From Celerinatantimonas sp046054165 (lineage in GTDB: Bacteria; Pseudomonadota; Gammaproteobacteria; Enterobacterales; Celerinatantimonadaceae): DNA of 64,000 nucleotides. The first letter of the stretch is position 1, and each line of letters opens with the position of its first letter. The DNA lies in contig NZ_JBFNXK010000002.1 in the NCBI RefSeq assembly GCF_046054165.1, positions 259,480-323,479 of the forward strand, written 5' to 3'. The translations under genes were made by a program, and so were the position numbers. The notes below the pieces were generated by a model. The model made no database searches. It was given only the letters and a program-made list of their open reading frames with translations, and had not been told where the DNA came from. Positions 28,996-37,820 of the stretch are shown here, piece by piece.

Positions 28996-30447
28996 ATGAA
29001 AAAAGGTGATATCGGGGTAATTGGTCTGGCAGTAATGGGCCAGAACCTAATCCTCAACATGAATGACCACGGTTTTAAAGTGGTTGCCTACAACCGTACC
29101 ACCGCTAAAGTGGACGAATTTTTAAATGATGCAGCGAAAGGGACCGATGTGATTGGAGCCTACTCGCTGGAAGATTTAGTCGAAAAACTGGAAAAACCAC
29201 GCAAAATAATGCTGATGGTTCGCGCCGGTAGTGTCGTCGATACCTTCATTGAAAATCTCGTGCCATTGTTAGACGAAGGCGACATCATCATTGATGGTGG
29301 GAACTCGAACTATCCAGATACCAACCGCCGTACTCAAGAATTAGCGAAAAAAGGACTCCGCTTTATCGGTACCGGTGTATCCGGGGGCGAAGAAGGTGCA
29401 CGTTTCGGACCTTCCATCATGCCCGGTGGGAATGAAGAAGCCTGGACTTATGTGAAACCGATCCTACAGGCTATCTCCGCCAAAACAGATAAAAACGAAC
29501 CTTGCTGTGACTGGGTGGGTAAAGACGGTGCAGGCCACTTTGTAAAAATGGTTCACAACGGCATCGAATATGGTGATATGCAGCTGATCAGCGAAGCGTA
29601 CCACTTCATGAAAGAAGGCTTAGGCCTCTCTTATGAACAGATGCAGGAAACTTTCCAAGCCTGGAACAAAACTGAACTTGATAGCTATCTAGTTGAAATT
29701 ACAGCGGATATTCTAGGTTATAAAGATGAAAATGGTGAACCTTTAGTCGAGCATATTCTCGACACCGCAGGCCAAAAAGGGACCGGTAAATGGACCGGAA
29801 TCAACGCCTTGGATCTGGGGATCCCATTGACCTTGATCTCTGAAGCGGTATTTGCCCGTTGCGTCTCTTCATTTAAAGATCAACGTCAGCAGGCTTCTGC
29901 ACTGTTCAACCATAAAGTTGATCAAGTCGAGGGTGATGTCAGTGAATGGCTAGATGCGTTGCGTCAAGCTCTGCTTGCTTCAAAAATCATCTCTTATGCA
30001 CAAGGCTTCATGTTGATCCGTCAGGCTTCTGAAGATTTCGACTGGTCACTCAACTACGGTAACGTAGCGTTGATGTGGCGAGGCGGTTGTATCATTCGTA
30101 GTGCATTCTTGGGGAACATCCGGGATGCGTATGAAAATAACCCTGATCTGATCTTCTTGGGTTCTGATGAATACTTCAAAAATATTCTTGAAACCTGCAT
30201 GAACGCATGGCGTAAAGTGGTTGCCAAAGCAATTGAAATCGGTCTGCCGATGCCATGTATGGCCTCTGCACTCACTTTCTTGGATGGTTACACCACAGAA
30301 CGTTTGCCAGCGAACCTGTTGCAGGCTCAGCGTGACTACTTCGGTGCTCACACTTATGAACGTCTGGATAAACCACGCGGTGAATTCTTCCACACCAACT
30401 GGACTGGTAAAGGCGGTAATACCGCATCAACAACCTATGATGTGTGA
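28996..30447 (+). CDS. gnd: 6-phosphogluconate dehydrogenase, decarboxylating
   Basis: 483 aa, the long form. IGVIGLAVMGQNL is the NADP site (residues 6-18); GVSGGEEGARFGPSIMPGG and KMVHNGIEYGDMQ are active-site signatures. It yields ribulose-5-phosphate, CO2 and NADPH. AAGGAG lies before the ATG. A strong terminator 24 bp downstream ends the zwf-pgl-gnd operon. Confidence 0.98.
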   Translation: MKKGDIGVIGLAVMGQNLILNMNDHGFKVVAYNRTTAKVDEFLNDAAKGTDVIGAYSLEDLVEKLEKPRKIMLMVRAGSVVDTFIENLVPLLDEGDIIIDGGNSNYPDTNRRTQELAKKGLRFIGTGVSGGEEGARFGPSIMPGGNEEAWTYVKPILQAISAKTDKNEPCCDWVGKDGAGHFVKMVHNGIEYGDMQLISEAYHFMKEGLGLSYEQMQETFQAWNKTELDSYLVEITADILGYKDENGEPLVEHILDTAGQKGTGKWTGINALDLGIPLTLISEAVFARCVSSFKDQRQQASALFNHKVDQVEGDVSEWLDALRQALLASKIISYAQGFMLIRQASEDFDWSLNYGNVALMWRGGCIIRSAFLGNIRDAYENNPDLIFLGSDEYFKNILETCMNAWRKVVAKAIEIGLPMPCMASALTFLDGYTTERLPANLLQAQRDYFGAHTYERLDKPRGEFFHTNWTGKGGNTASTTYDV

Positions 30448-30470
30448 GTCGTTTTAACCACTGAATAAAT

Positions 30471-30501
30471 ACAACCCCAGTTTCGGCTGGGGTTGTTATT
30501 T
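30471..30501 (+). terminator. Terminator of zwf-pgl-gnd
   Basis: Perfect 10-bp stem ACAACCCCAG/CTGGGGTTGT (30471-30480, 30487-30496) around TTTCGG, then TATTT. It lies 23 bp after the gnd stop. Confidence 0.88.
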
Positions 30502-30629
30502 AAAACAAAAACGCACGCATTGTTCCGCTCTTTGCATCATTTCACCTCCCTCCATCTACAAAATCTAAAATAAAACCATCGATTATCTTCACTCCATCTA
30601 AAAAGCATTCACAATATGCAAATGACCTC

Positions 30630-30660
30630 TTTACCTTCTGGTTAGGGGAAGGATTATGCT
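30630..30660 (+). promoter_or_regulatory. CueR-type (MerR family) promoter
   Basis: A -35 element TTTACC (30630-30635) and a -10 element TATGCT (30655-30660) are separated by 19 bp, the over-long spacer typical of MerR-family promoters. The spacer holds the dyad CCTTC-N9-GAAGG (30634-30652). Read on the other strand the dyad is CCTTCCCCT-N5-GAAGG, nearly the copA CueR operator. This predicts induction by Cu(I), Ag(I) or Au(I) through CueR. The downstream genes are two small Cys-Cys-tailed proteins. Confidence 0.7.
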
Positions 30661-30710
30661 AATCATCATTCAGTAATCCTAAAGAGATCATGATGGCTAA
30701 TGGAGCAATG

Positions 30711-31025
30711 ATGAAACGACGCATTCGTTTAGAGAACGTCGCCCCCGAACAAACATCGGCACTCGCCACACGGCTCCGCCAAATTCCACAGATCCATCAG
30801 GTTGATCATCAACACCAATGGCTCAGGATTAGCTACGATGCTCGCTTTTATGAAATTTCTCAGGTGTTAAAACAACTTGACCAATGGCAGATCCCCTATC
30901 AACAGGGATTTTGGGCCCGACGACGCTATCAACGCTATCAAAATACCGATCATCAGGCTCGTGAAAACAGCGCTATCATCCCTTATTGCTGTGATAAGGT
31001 CGCTATTCGTAAAGAAAATCTATAA
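30711..31025 (+). CDS. Small HMA-like protein with C-terminal Cys-Cys (paralog 1)
   Basis: 104 aa from the ATG at 30711, with GGAG five bases before it; ATGs at 30690, 30693 and 30708 are alternatives. The pattern of hydrophobic strands and helices (KRRIRLENV…TSALATRLRQI…WLRISYDARF…VLKQLDQW) suggests a ferredoxin-like HMA-type fold, without the usual CxxC. A charged linker leads to the tail IPYCCDK. The gene 94 bp downstream has the same layout and tail. With the CueR-type promoter 50 bp upstream, copper binding is likely but unproved; family not recognised. Confidence 0.7.
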   Translation: MKRRIRLENVAPEQTSALATRLRQIPQIHQVDHQHQWLRISYDARFYEISQVLKQLDQWQIPYQQGFWARRRYQRYQNTDHQARENSAIIPYCCDKVAIRKENL

Positions 31026-31118
31026 CGGCGACCCGCGCTATCCAGGAACAAAAGTAATGGTTCAGACACGACAAGCTTGTTCACCTAAGATATAATTTAC
31101 TATGTGTAGGAGTTCATC

Positions 31119-31415
31119 ATGACTAACTTTGTAGTTTCCCGGAAACTCAAACTAGCTCAGTCAATTACCCCAGAGCAACAAGATATTCTCAGCGAATTGC
31201 CCGGATTAATGACATGGGATGTACAGGGAAATACCTTTCAGGTCAAATATGACGCATCACAACTGCAATTATCAGGGATCATGGAACTCGCGGGCTTAAA
31301 ACCGGCGACAAATAAACTACAACAATGGCGGATTCGCTATTATCAGTTTACGGATCAGAATCTGGCGCAGGAATCCGGACACGTTCCCCATTGCTGTAAT
31401 AAATTACCCCGTTAA
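31119..31415 (+). CDS. Small HMA-like protein with C-terminal Cys-Cys (paralog 2)
   Basis: 98 aa. AGGAG lies seven bases before the ATG. It aligns with the preceding gene over its length: RKLKLAQSITPEQQ with KRRIRLENVAPEQT, FQVKYDAS with LRISYDAR, and the tail VPHCCNK with IPYCCDK. It also lacks CxxC. Probably in the same transcript, since no terminator is seen between the two. A cytoplasmic metal chaperone or buffer is a reasonable guess given the CueR-type promoter; no function is established. Confidence 0.72.
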   Translation: MTNFVVSRKLKLAQSITPEQQDILSELPGLMTWDVQGNTFQVKYDASQLQLSGIMELAGLKPATNKLQQWRIRYYQFTDQNLAQESGHVPHCCNKLPR

Positions 31416-31535
31416 CTCGCAGATTCAAAGTTACACACAACGGACACCTACCCACAAGGCGCCTCAATATGGACAACCGTTTGAGGCGAACGTATAGGGC
31501 CATGCCCTTTTAAACAACCATTAGGTAAAATTTTT

Positions 31536-32915
31536 ATGGGAAAGCCAACGACTGGCCGCGCCCTACTCTGGCTTGTCGCGATGGGCTTTTTCATGCAGAC
31601 GCTGGATGGCACCATTGTCAATACCGCATTACCGGCAATGGCCCGTTCTCTGCACCGTGATCCACTGCAAATGCAGCAGGTCGTTGAAGCCTACCTGCTC
31701 ACTGTCGCCATTCTCATCCCAGCATCCGGCTGGCTGGCCGATCGTTTCGGCACCCGAAATGTATTTATGTTCGCCATTGCCATGTTCGGTCTCGGCTCTC
31801 TGTGCTGCGCCGAATCGCAAACCTTTGGACAATTAATTGTATCCCGAATTATTCAAGGTATCGGCGGTTCGCTACTGATGCCGGTCGGTCGCCTGGCCAT
31901 TTTAAAGAGTATTCCCCGTCGCGAATTTCTGGCCGCAATGAGCTTTGTCATCATGCCCGGTTTATTGGGCCCGATTATCGGTCCAGCCTTAGGCGGCTTG
32001 TTAGTCGAAATAGCTTCGTGGCACTGGGTCTTTCTGATTAATCTCCCCGTCGCCGTGGTCGGAATTTGGGTCGCAGCCAAAGCAATGCCTGATTTACGCT
32101 ATCCCCGACCTGAGAAATTTGACTATTTGGGTTTCTTACTCCTCGCCGGTTCCATGGCTTCGCTCACCGTAGGGCTAGATAAGCTAGCGCAGTTTCATCA
32201 GCAGAATAACACGCCGCTGCGATGGCTTGCCTTCGGAGCTATACTCATGGCCGGATACTGGTTTAGAGCCCATCGGCAAAGTGCACCACTGTTTACGCCT
32301 CGACTATTTCAGGTTAAAACCTTCCGGCTGGGGGCCCTTGCGAATATTTTAAATCGCATAGGGACGGGAGCCATGCCGCTATTAATTCCTCTTTATCTAC
32401 AAATTGGCCAGGGATTCACCCCTTTTAAAGCCGGATTAGCGATGATCCCAATTGCGCTGGCAGCCATGATTACCAAAAAATTTGTGGTGCAGATTATTCA
32501 TCGCTTCGGCTACCGATTAGTCCTGCTTCGGATCAGTTTACTTCAAACATTGTGTATCGCATCATTTGCGCTCACCAACCACCATCCCCTATGGCTTATC
32601 ATGCAGCTGTTTTTATTGGGCACGCTCAATTCAATCACCTTTAGCGGCATCGGAACTCTGGCACTCAAAGAGCTTAACGACGAATTAGCCAGTCCGGGAA
32701 ACAGCTTATTATCCGTTATCCAACAATTAGGTTTCAGTTTTGGTATCGCGGTGGGGGGCACACTCCTAGCCATCTATACTCAACTGGCACCGGCTCATCA
32801 ATCTATTTTATGGAGCTTTAATTACACGTTTATCAGTATTGCAGGAATTGTACTGCTTCCAGCCTTTTGTTACTGGCGATTGCCCCATGATGCACCAAAG
32901 CAGCGCCACCATTAA
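31536..32915 (+). CDS. MFS exporter, MdtD-like (DHA2 family)
   Basis: 459 aa with about 13-14 membrane helices. DGTIVNTALPAMA and PASGWLADRFGTRN match MdtD of E. coli, as do LMPVGRLAILK, GPALGGLLVE and RFGYRLVLL along the length. It is a proton-driven drug/H+ antiporter family member; the MdtD substrate is poorly defined. It lies 120 bp after the second small protein, with a GCGCCTCAA/TTTGAGGCG inverted repeat (about 31459-31488) between them. Whether it shares the CueR-type promoter is unclear. Confidence 0.85.
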   Translation: MGKPTTGRALLWLVAMGFFMQTLDGTIVNTALPAMARSLHRDPLQMQQVVEAYLLTVAILIPASGWLADRFGTRNVFMFAIAMFGLGSLCCAESQTFGQLIVSRIIQGIGGSLLMPVGRLAILKSIPRREFLAAMSFVIMPGLLGPIIGPALGGLLVEIASWHWVFLINLPVAVVGIWVAAKAMPDLRYPRPEKFDYLGFLLLAGSMASLTVGLDKLAQFHQQNNTPLRWLAFGAILMAGYWFRAHRQSAPLFTPRLFQVKTFRLGALANILNRIGTGAMPLLIPLYLQIGQGFTPFKAGLAMIPIALAAMITKKFVVQIIHRFGYRLVLLRISLLQTLCIASFALTNHHPLWLIMQLFLLGTLNSITFSGIGTLALKELNDELASPGNSLLSVIQQLGFSFGIAVGGTLLAIYTQLAPAHQSILWSFNYTFISIAGIVLLPAFCYWRLPHDAPKQRHH

Positions 32916-33119
32916 AAACATCAGCACACTTTTATAACATTAGTTCTAACTTCATCAAACCATGCATTGGTTGTCCGTGATTTTTTTTGATCTCACACAC
33001 TTCTACCATCGCATCTATTAACTATTACGGATAGTGTTATATAGCACTGGAATTTTTGAACTCCAGACAAACATTGCCTTTAATTTATCCAATATCAGCT
33101 ATGATCTTTAGGAGCTACC

Positions 33120-34571
33120 ATGCAACTATCCAATCCCGAACTATTACAAACACAAGCCTATATCGACGGACAATGGTGTGATGCAACGAGTGGTCAGCGT
33201 TTTGCCGTGATCAATCCTGCCACAGCAGAAACCATCACTCAGGTTGCTGATTGCAGCTCACAGGAAACCCTCCAGGCTATTGATGCCGCACAACAGGCCC
33301 TACCCAAATGGCGGGCAATGACCGCGAAACAACGCTGTGCACTGCTTCAAACCTGGTTCGAACTCATTATCGAAAACCGTGAAGATTTAGCCACCCTGAT
33401 GACGTTGGAACAGGGGAAAGCTCTCGCTGAAGCTCGCGGAGAAGTCAATTATGGGGCCTCATTTGTTGAATGGTTTGCCGAAGAAGGCAAACGCCAGTAT
33501 GGTGAAACCATTCCAGCGACCAATGCCAACCAACGCTTACTCACAATTCGCCAGCCTATCGGCGTCGTTGCTGCGATTACCCCCTGGAACTTCCCTATTG
33601 CGATGATCACCCGTAAAGCGGCCCCAGCACTAGCCGCTGGTTGTACCATGATCATCAAACCCTCGGAAGAAACACCGCTGTGCGCACTGGCACTGGCTAA
33701 ATTAGCCCAACGGGCTCAGATCCCAGATGGAGTCCTGAACATTGTTCCCGGCTTAGATTCCAAAGCGATTGGGAAAGCGCTCACCGATAGCTCGATTGTG
33801 CGCAAACTGAGCTTCACCGGTTCCACCCCGGTCGGTAAATTGCTGATGCGTCAGTGTGCTGCCACCGTGAAACGCACATCGATGGAGCTCGGAGGCAATG
33901 CCCCTTTTATCGTTTTTGATGATGCCGATCTGGATAAGGCTATTCAGGGGGTGTTGGCTTCTAAATACCGTAATAGCGGTCAAACCTGTGTTTGTGCCAA
34001 CCGAATTCTGGTTCAGTCCGGCGTCTATGAGGTGTTCGCCGATAAACTGACGACAGCCATTAAGCAATTCAAACTGGGGAATGGCTTGGATGAAGGGGTC
34101 AATATGGGGCCACTAATTAACCAGAAAGCACTCGATAAGGTCAACGCTTTAGTTCGTGGTGCCCTCAAAGAGGGTGCCCATCTCAAAGCGGGAGGGACTC
34201 CAAGTGAAAACGGTTTGTTCTATCCTGCCACCATCCTAACCGATGTCACTCCGGACATGGATATTTTTAATCAAGAAATATTCGGACCAGTTGCCCCACT
34301 GGTTCGTTTTGAAACAGAACAAGAGGCCATTGAACTGGCGAACGCAACCCCATTTGGTCTGGCTGCGTATTTTTACGCGGCTGATTTGGGCCGGATCTGG
34401 CGGGTGGGTGAAGCACTCGAATATGGCATGGTGGGGATCAATGAAGGTTTGATATCCAACGAAGTTGTACCTTTTGGCGGCGTTAAAGAATCTGGTGTTG
34501 GGCGAGAAGGTTCTCGTTATGGCATCGAAGAATACAGTGAAATTAAATACTTATGTATGGGGGTTGGCTAA
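33120..34571 (+). CDS. gabD: Succinate-semialdehyde dehydrogenase
   Basis: 483 aa aldehyde dehydrogenase. ITPWNFPIAMITRK is the cofactor loop, MELGGNAPFIVFDDAD carries the catalytic Glu, and NSGQTCVCANRILVQ the catalytic Cys. The GabD subclass is supported by gabT 23 bp downstream. It oxidises succinate semialdehyde to succinate in the GABA shunt. TAGGAG precedes the ATG by six bases. Confidence 0.93.
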   Translation: MQLSNPELLQTQAYIDGQWCDATSGQRFAVINPATAETITQVADCSSQETLQAIDAAQQALPKWRAMTAKQRCALLQTWFELIIENREDLATLMTLEQGKALAEARGEVNYGASFVEWFAEEGKRQYGETIPATNANQRLLTIRQPIGVVAAITPWNFPIAMITRKAAPALAAGCTMIIKPSEETPLCALALAKLAQRAQIPDGVLNIVPGLDSKAIGKALTDSSIVRKLSFTGSTPVGKLLMRQCAATVKRTSMELGGNAPFIVFDDADLDKAIQGVLASKYRNSGQTCVCANRILVQSGVYEVFADKLTTAIKQFKLGNGLDEGVNMGPLINQKALDKVNALVRGALKEGAHLKAGGTPSENGLFYPATILTDVTPDMDIFNQEIFGPVAPLVRFETEQEAIELANATPFGLAAYFYAADLGRIWRVGEALEYGMVGINEGLISNEVVPFGGVKESGVGREGSRYGIEEYSEIKYLCMGVG

Positions 34572-34594
34572 CCAGCCACCGATGGAGTAATAAA

Positions 34595-35872
34595 ATGGAT
34601 AATCAGGAACTAGCTCAACGTAAAAATAAAGCCTTTTCTCGTGGTCAAGGCAGTGGCTTTGACGTCTTTATTGATCGCGCAGAAAACGAACAGTACTGGG
34701 ACAGTGAAGGCCGCCGTTATATCGATTTAGGTGCTGGGATTGCCGTATTAAATACGGGTCACCGTCATCCCAAAGTACTGGCTGCCGTTAAAGAACAACT
34801 GGAACATGTCACACATACCTGTTTGACTGTAACACCATATGCCTGTGCCGTTGAATTGGCAGAAAAACTCAACGTACTGGCTCCCGGAAAAACCGAGAAA
34901 AAAACAGCGCTGTTCTCTTCCGGTTCTGAAGCCATTGAAAATGCGATCAAAATTGCCCGCCATTATACCAAACGCAGCGGTGTCATCGCATTTGATGGGG
35001 GGTTCCACGGTCGAACCAGTATGGCAATGGCTCTCACCGGAAAAGTGAATCCTTACAAAAAAGGCTTTGGTCCTTTCCCGGCTGAAGTGTATCACGTTCC
35101 TTATCCAAACGAATATCTGGGGATCAGCGAAGAGCAAGCACTGGAAGCCATCCAGATGCGCTTTAAAGTAGATATCGAACCAGAACGGGTAGCCGCCATC
35201 ATCATTGAACCAGTTCAAGGGGAAGGGGGATTCTACCGCGCTCCAGTGAGCTTTTTGAAAGCGATTCGGGCCCTGTGTGATGAACATGGAATTGTCATGA
35301 TCATCGATGAAATTCAGACTGGTTTTGCCCGTACCGGGAAAACTTTTGCCTGTGAATATGCCGATGTTGAACCAGATCTAATGACTATTGCGAAAGGATT
35401 GGGAGGTGGGTTCCCTATCTCAGGTGTCATTGGTAAAGCTGAAATTATGGATTCACCTCAACCGGGGGGTCTAGGGGGAACTTACGGGGGTTCACCGATT
35501 GCCTGTGCCGCAGCCTTAGCCGTTCTGGACATTATCGAAGATGAAAAACTCCGGGATAAAGCTTTGGCTATCGGCGAACAACTGACCGCTCGGTTGCGCA
35601 CGCTTCAGGATACTTATCCAGCCCTGATCGGCAATGTTCGTAATCTAGGTGCCATGATTGCATTTGAACTGGTCAAAGAAGGGGATGCACAGCAGCCTAA
35701 TCCTGAACTGACCAAAGCTATTGTTGCCAAATCCGCGGAAAAAGGTCTGATCCTGTTATCTTGTGGGATCCGCGGTAATGTCATTCGCTTGCTACCGGCT
35801 CTAACGGCTAATCCAGCCATTTTGGAAGAAGCGATGGATATCCTGACCAAAGTGATGGCCGAACTGGCTTAA
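34595..35872 (+). CDS. gabT: 4-aminobutyrate transaminase
   Basis: 425 aa from the ATG at 34595 with GGAG nine bases upstream; an in-frame upstream start overlapping gabD is less likely. Class III aminotransferase: IDEIQTGFARTGKTFA and TIAKGLGGGFPISGVIGK (the PLP Lys follows TIA). It transfers the amino group of GABA to 2-oxoglutarate, giving succinate semialdehyde for GabD. No GABA permease or GabC regulator is adjacent. Confidence 0.94.
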   Translation: MDNQELAQRKNKAFSRGQGSGFDVFIDRAENEQYWDSEGRRYIDLGAGIAVLNTGHRHPKVLAAVKEQLEHVTHTCLTVTPYACAVELAEKLNVLAPGKTEKKTALFSSGSEAIENAIKIARHYTKRSGVIAFDGGFHGRTSMAMALTGKVNPYKKGFGPFPAEVYHVPYPNEYLGISEEQALEAIQMRFKVDIEPERVAAIIIEPVQGEGGFYRAPVSFLKAIRALCDEHGIVMIIDEIQTGFARTGKTFACEYADVEPDLMTIAKGLGGGFPISGVIGKAEIMDSPQPGGLGGTYGGSPIACAAALAVLDIIEDEKLRDKALAIGEQLTARLRTLQDTYPALIGNVRNLGAMIAFELVKEGDAQQPNPELTKAIVAKSAEKGLILLSCGIRGNVIRLLPALTANPAILEEAMDILTKVMAELA

Positions 35873-35899
35873 TCGCCATTCCATGTTGTCAATCCAAAA

Positions 35900-35957
35900 G
35901 GCCTTTAGCGGATGCTAAAGGCCCATACGACCAAGCCTGTTCAATGAACAGGCTTGG
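35900..35957. terminator. Two hairpins between convergent gabT and the ABC transporter ATPase
   Basis: GGCCTTTAGC/GCTAAAGGCC (35900-35923) and CCAAGCCTGTTCA/TGAACAGGCTTGG (35931-35957) are both perfect. T-runs are weak: TTTTGG follows the first on the minus strand only. They probably end transcription from both sides. Confidence 0.65.
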
Positions 35958-35961
35958 TGCC

Positions 35962-36738
35962 TTATAACGCTATCGCGGCGAGAGGATGAATACTGCGAGC
36001 ACCATCGGAACCCACAAATATTTCACACTGAACCCCATAACTCTGGGCAATTTGCGATGCGGTAAGCACCTTCGGTGTAGCCCCTCGAACCATCTGTCGC
36101 CCCTCTTTTAAAATCATCGTTTGATCCGCATAGCGATGAGCCTGATTCAAATCGTGTAAGACCATGATCGTACAAATTTGATGTTGCTGAGTATACTGTT
36201 GAACCGTCTGTAACAGCTGCATTTGATTGGCCAAATCCAGAGCTGACGTAGGCTCATCCAAAAGCAGCAAACGCGGCTGACGGATCAGTGCTAATGCCAA
36301 TGCCACCAGCTGTTTTTGTCCTCCGGACATTTCGTCAGGAAATCGCTGAGACAGCTCTTCAAGTGCGAGCATTTCTAGCATCTGCTGCGCTTTTTCAATA
36401 CTCTCTGCCGATGCCTGAAAGCCGATATTGTGGCTATTCTGAGCCAGAAGCAACATTTCAAATACGGTCATCCGAACCGAACTGGCAGAAAAATCTTGCG
36501 CAACATAGCCAATCAACTGACTCCGGTCTCGAGCACTGAGCTGTGCTAATACCTGGCCTTCCAATTGGATCTCTCCCCGAGACTTTAATAATCCGGCCAA
36601 AGCTTTAACCAATGTCGATTTACCAGCCCCATTGCGTCCCAATAGCGCCAACGATTGTCCATTTTCCAAAACGAAATCAGTGGGATGTAAAATCAGTTTG
36701 CGTCCAATCCGAACACTTAAATTTTTAACAGTAAGCAT
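35962..36738 (-). CDS. Iron-siderophore type ABC transporter ATPase (FecE-like)
   Basis: 258 aa from the ATG at 36738, which overlaps the permease stop as TAATG with GGAGG upstream; a longer frame running back into the permease gene is a wrong-start artefact. Walker A is LLGRNGAGKST, the signature MSGGQKQLVALA, and Walker B LLLLDEPTSALD. Last gene of the uptake operon. It powers the BtuC/FecCD-type permease. Confidence 0.93.
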   Translation of the reverse strand: MLTVKNLSVRIGRKLILHPTDFVLENGQSLALLGRNGAGKSTLVKALAGLLKSRGEIQLEGQVLAQLSARDRSQLIGYVAQDFSASSVRMTVFEMLLLAQNSHNIGFQASAESIEKAQQMLEMLALEELSQRFPDEMSGGQKQLVALALALIRQPRLLLLDEPTSALDLANQMQLLQTVQQYTQQHQICTIMVLHDLNQAHRYADQTMILKEGRQMVRGATPKVLTASQIAQSYGVQCEIFVGSDGARSIHPLAAIAL

Positions 36739-37808
36739 TACCGCCTCCGGCTTCCACGGCCGAAAATCAACCATACAAAAAAAGGAACCCCTAATAATGA
36801 CGTGACCATGCCGATGGGAAGGATCACGCCCGGGATCAACATTTTGCTCACAATAGAGGCGACCGTCATCAACAGGGCACCGGTAATCATGGTCATCAAC
36901 TGAGTAAAACGTTGATCCTCTCCCACCAGCATTCGTGCCACATGCGGTGCAACTAACCCGATAAATCCCACCACCCCGATCGTGGCGGTAATCGCACTGG
37001 CAAGCAGAGCCGAGAAGACCAACAGCAACATCCGTAATTTGGCGACTGAAATGCCTAAGACTTGAGCCTGATCGCCAAATCCTCGCAGCGCCGAAACTTG
37101 CCAAGATAATAAAAGCAATATGGGAACAATAATCAGAATAATGGTGGCGTTAATCCCAACCTGAGTCCAATTACTCTTTTGCAGTGAGCCCATCATCCAG
37201 AATACCAGCGACTGAAGCTGGTCAACATCAGCCAGATACTGAGCTAATCCCAACAACGCTGAAAAAATAAAATGTACGGCGATCCCCAACATCACGATCA
37301 TTTCGACAGATAACCCCCGTCGTGATGCAAAAAAGCCAATGAATAACACCGTGGCTAACGAGAAGATAAAAGCATTCGCCGTCAGTAAATACCCTACCGG
37401 CAGCCAACTGACCAACGCCGTCTGAAAAACGATGACTAAGGCAGCACCAAACCCGGCGGCCGCTGAAATTCCCAGCGTAAATGGTTCGGCCAGTGGGTTA
37501 TCTAACACCGTTTGCATCAGCGAACCGGCCAATCCCAGACCAATACCCGCTAACACTGCCGTAATCGTCACTGGCATCCGTAAATCCCACATCACGACCC
37601 GAACCATCGCCGAACTCAGTTGAGGATGAAGCAGTCCATCCAAAGCGACTTTCCAGGGCAGTGTCCCCGAACCACACAGTAAATCGGTCACTACCGCGAT
37701 AACCGTCAGTATTGCAAAACTGATCAGCCAAAATAATCGCTTGCGGACACCATTTCGATAAACAACAGCGCCGGATACAGGATCCGGCATATTCGTTACA
37801 TCAGTCAT
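36738..37808 (-). CDS. Iron-siderophore type ABC transporter permease (FecCD family)
   Basis: 356 aa, about ten membrane helices. It has MWDLRMPVTITAVLAGIGLGLAG, DNPLAEPFTLGISAAAGFGAAL and GFIGLVAPHVARMLVGEDQR, the standard FecCD/BtuC motifs including the EAA-like loop. A single permease, presumably forming a homodimer. It lies 12 bp after the binding-protein gene. Confidence 0.95.
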   Translation of the reverse strand: MTDVTNMPDPVSGAVVYRNGVRKRLFWLISFAILTVIAVVTDLLCGSGTLPWKVALDGLLHPQLSSAMVRVVMWDLRMPVTITAVLAGIGLGLAGSLMQTVLDNPLAEPFTLGISAAAGFGAALVIVFQTALVSWLPVGYLLTANAFIFSLATVLFIGFFASRRGLSVEMIVMLGIAVHFIFSALLGLAQYLADVDQLQSLVFWMMGSLQKSNWTQVGINATIILIIVPILLLLSWQVSALRGFGDQAQVLGISVAKLRMLLLVFSALLASAITATIGVVGFIGLVAPHVARMLVGEDQRFTQLMTMITGALLMTVASIVSKMLIPGVILPIGMVTSLLGVPFFVWLIFGRGSRRR

Positions 37809-37820
37809 TATGAGATGAAT

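Noticed and set aside
34748..35287. 179-codon frame antisense to gabT
   Set aside because: Entirely inside gabT on the opposite strand; a codon-bias shadow.
36739..37104. N-terminal extension of the ABC ATPase into the permease gene
   Set aside because: The extra 122 residues are the permease gene read in another frame; the TAATG start with GGAGG is the true start.
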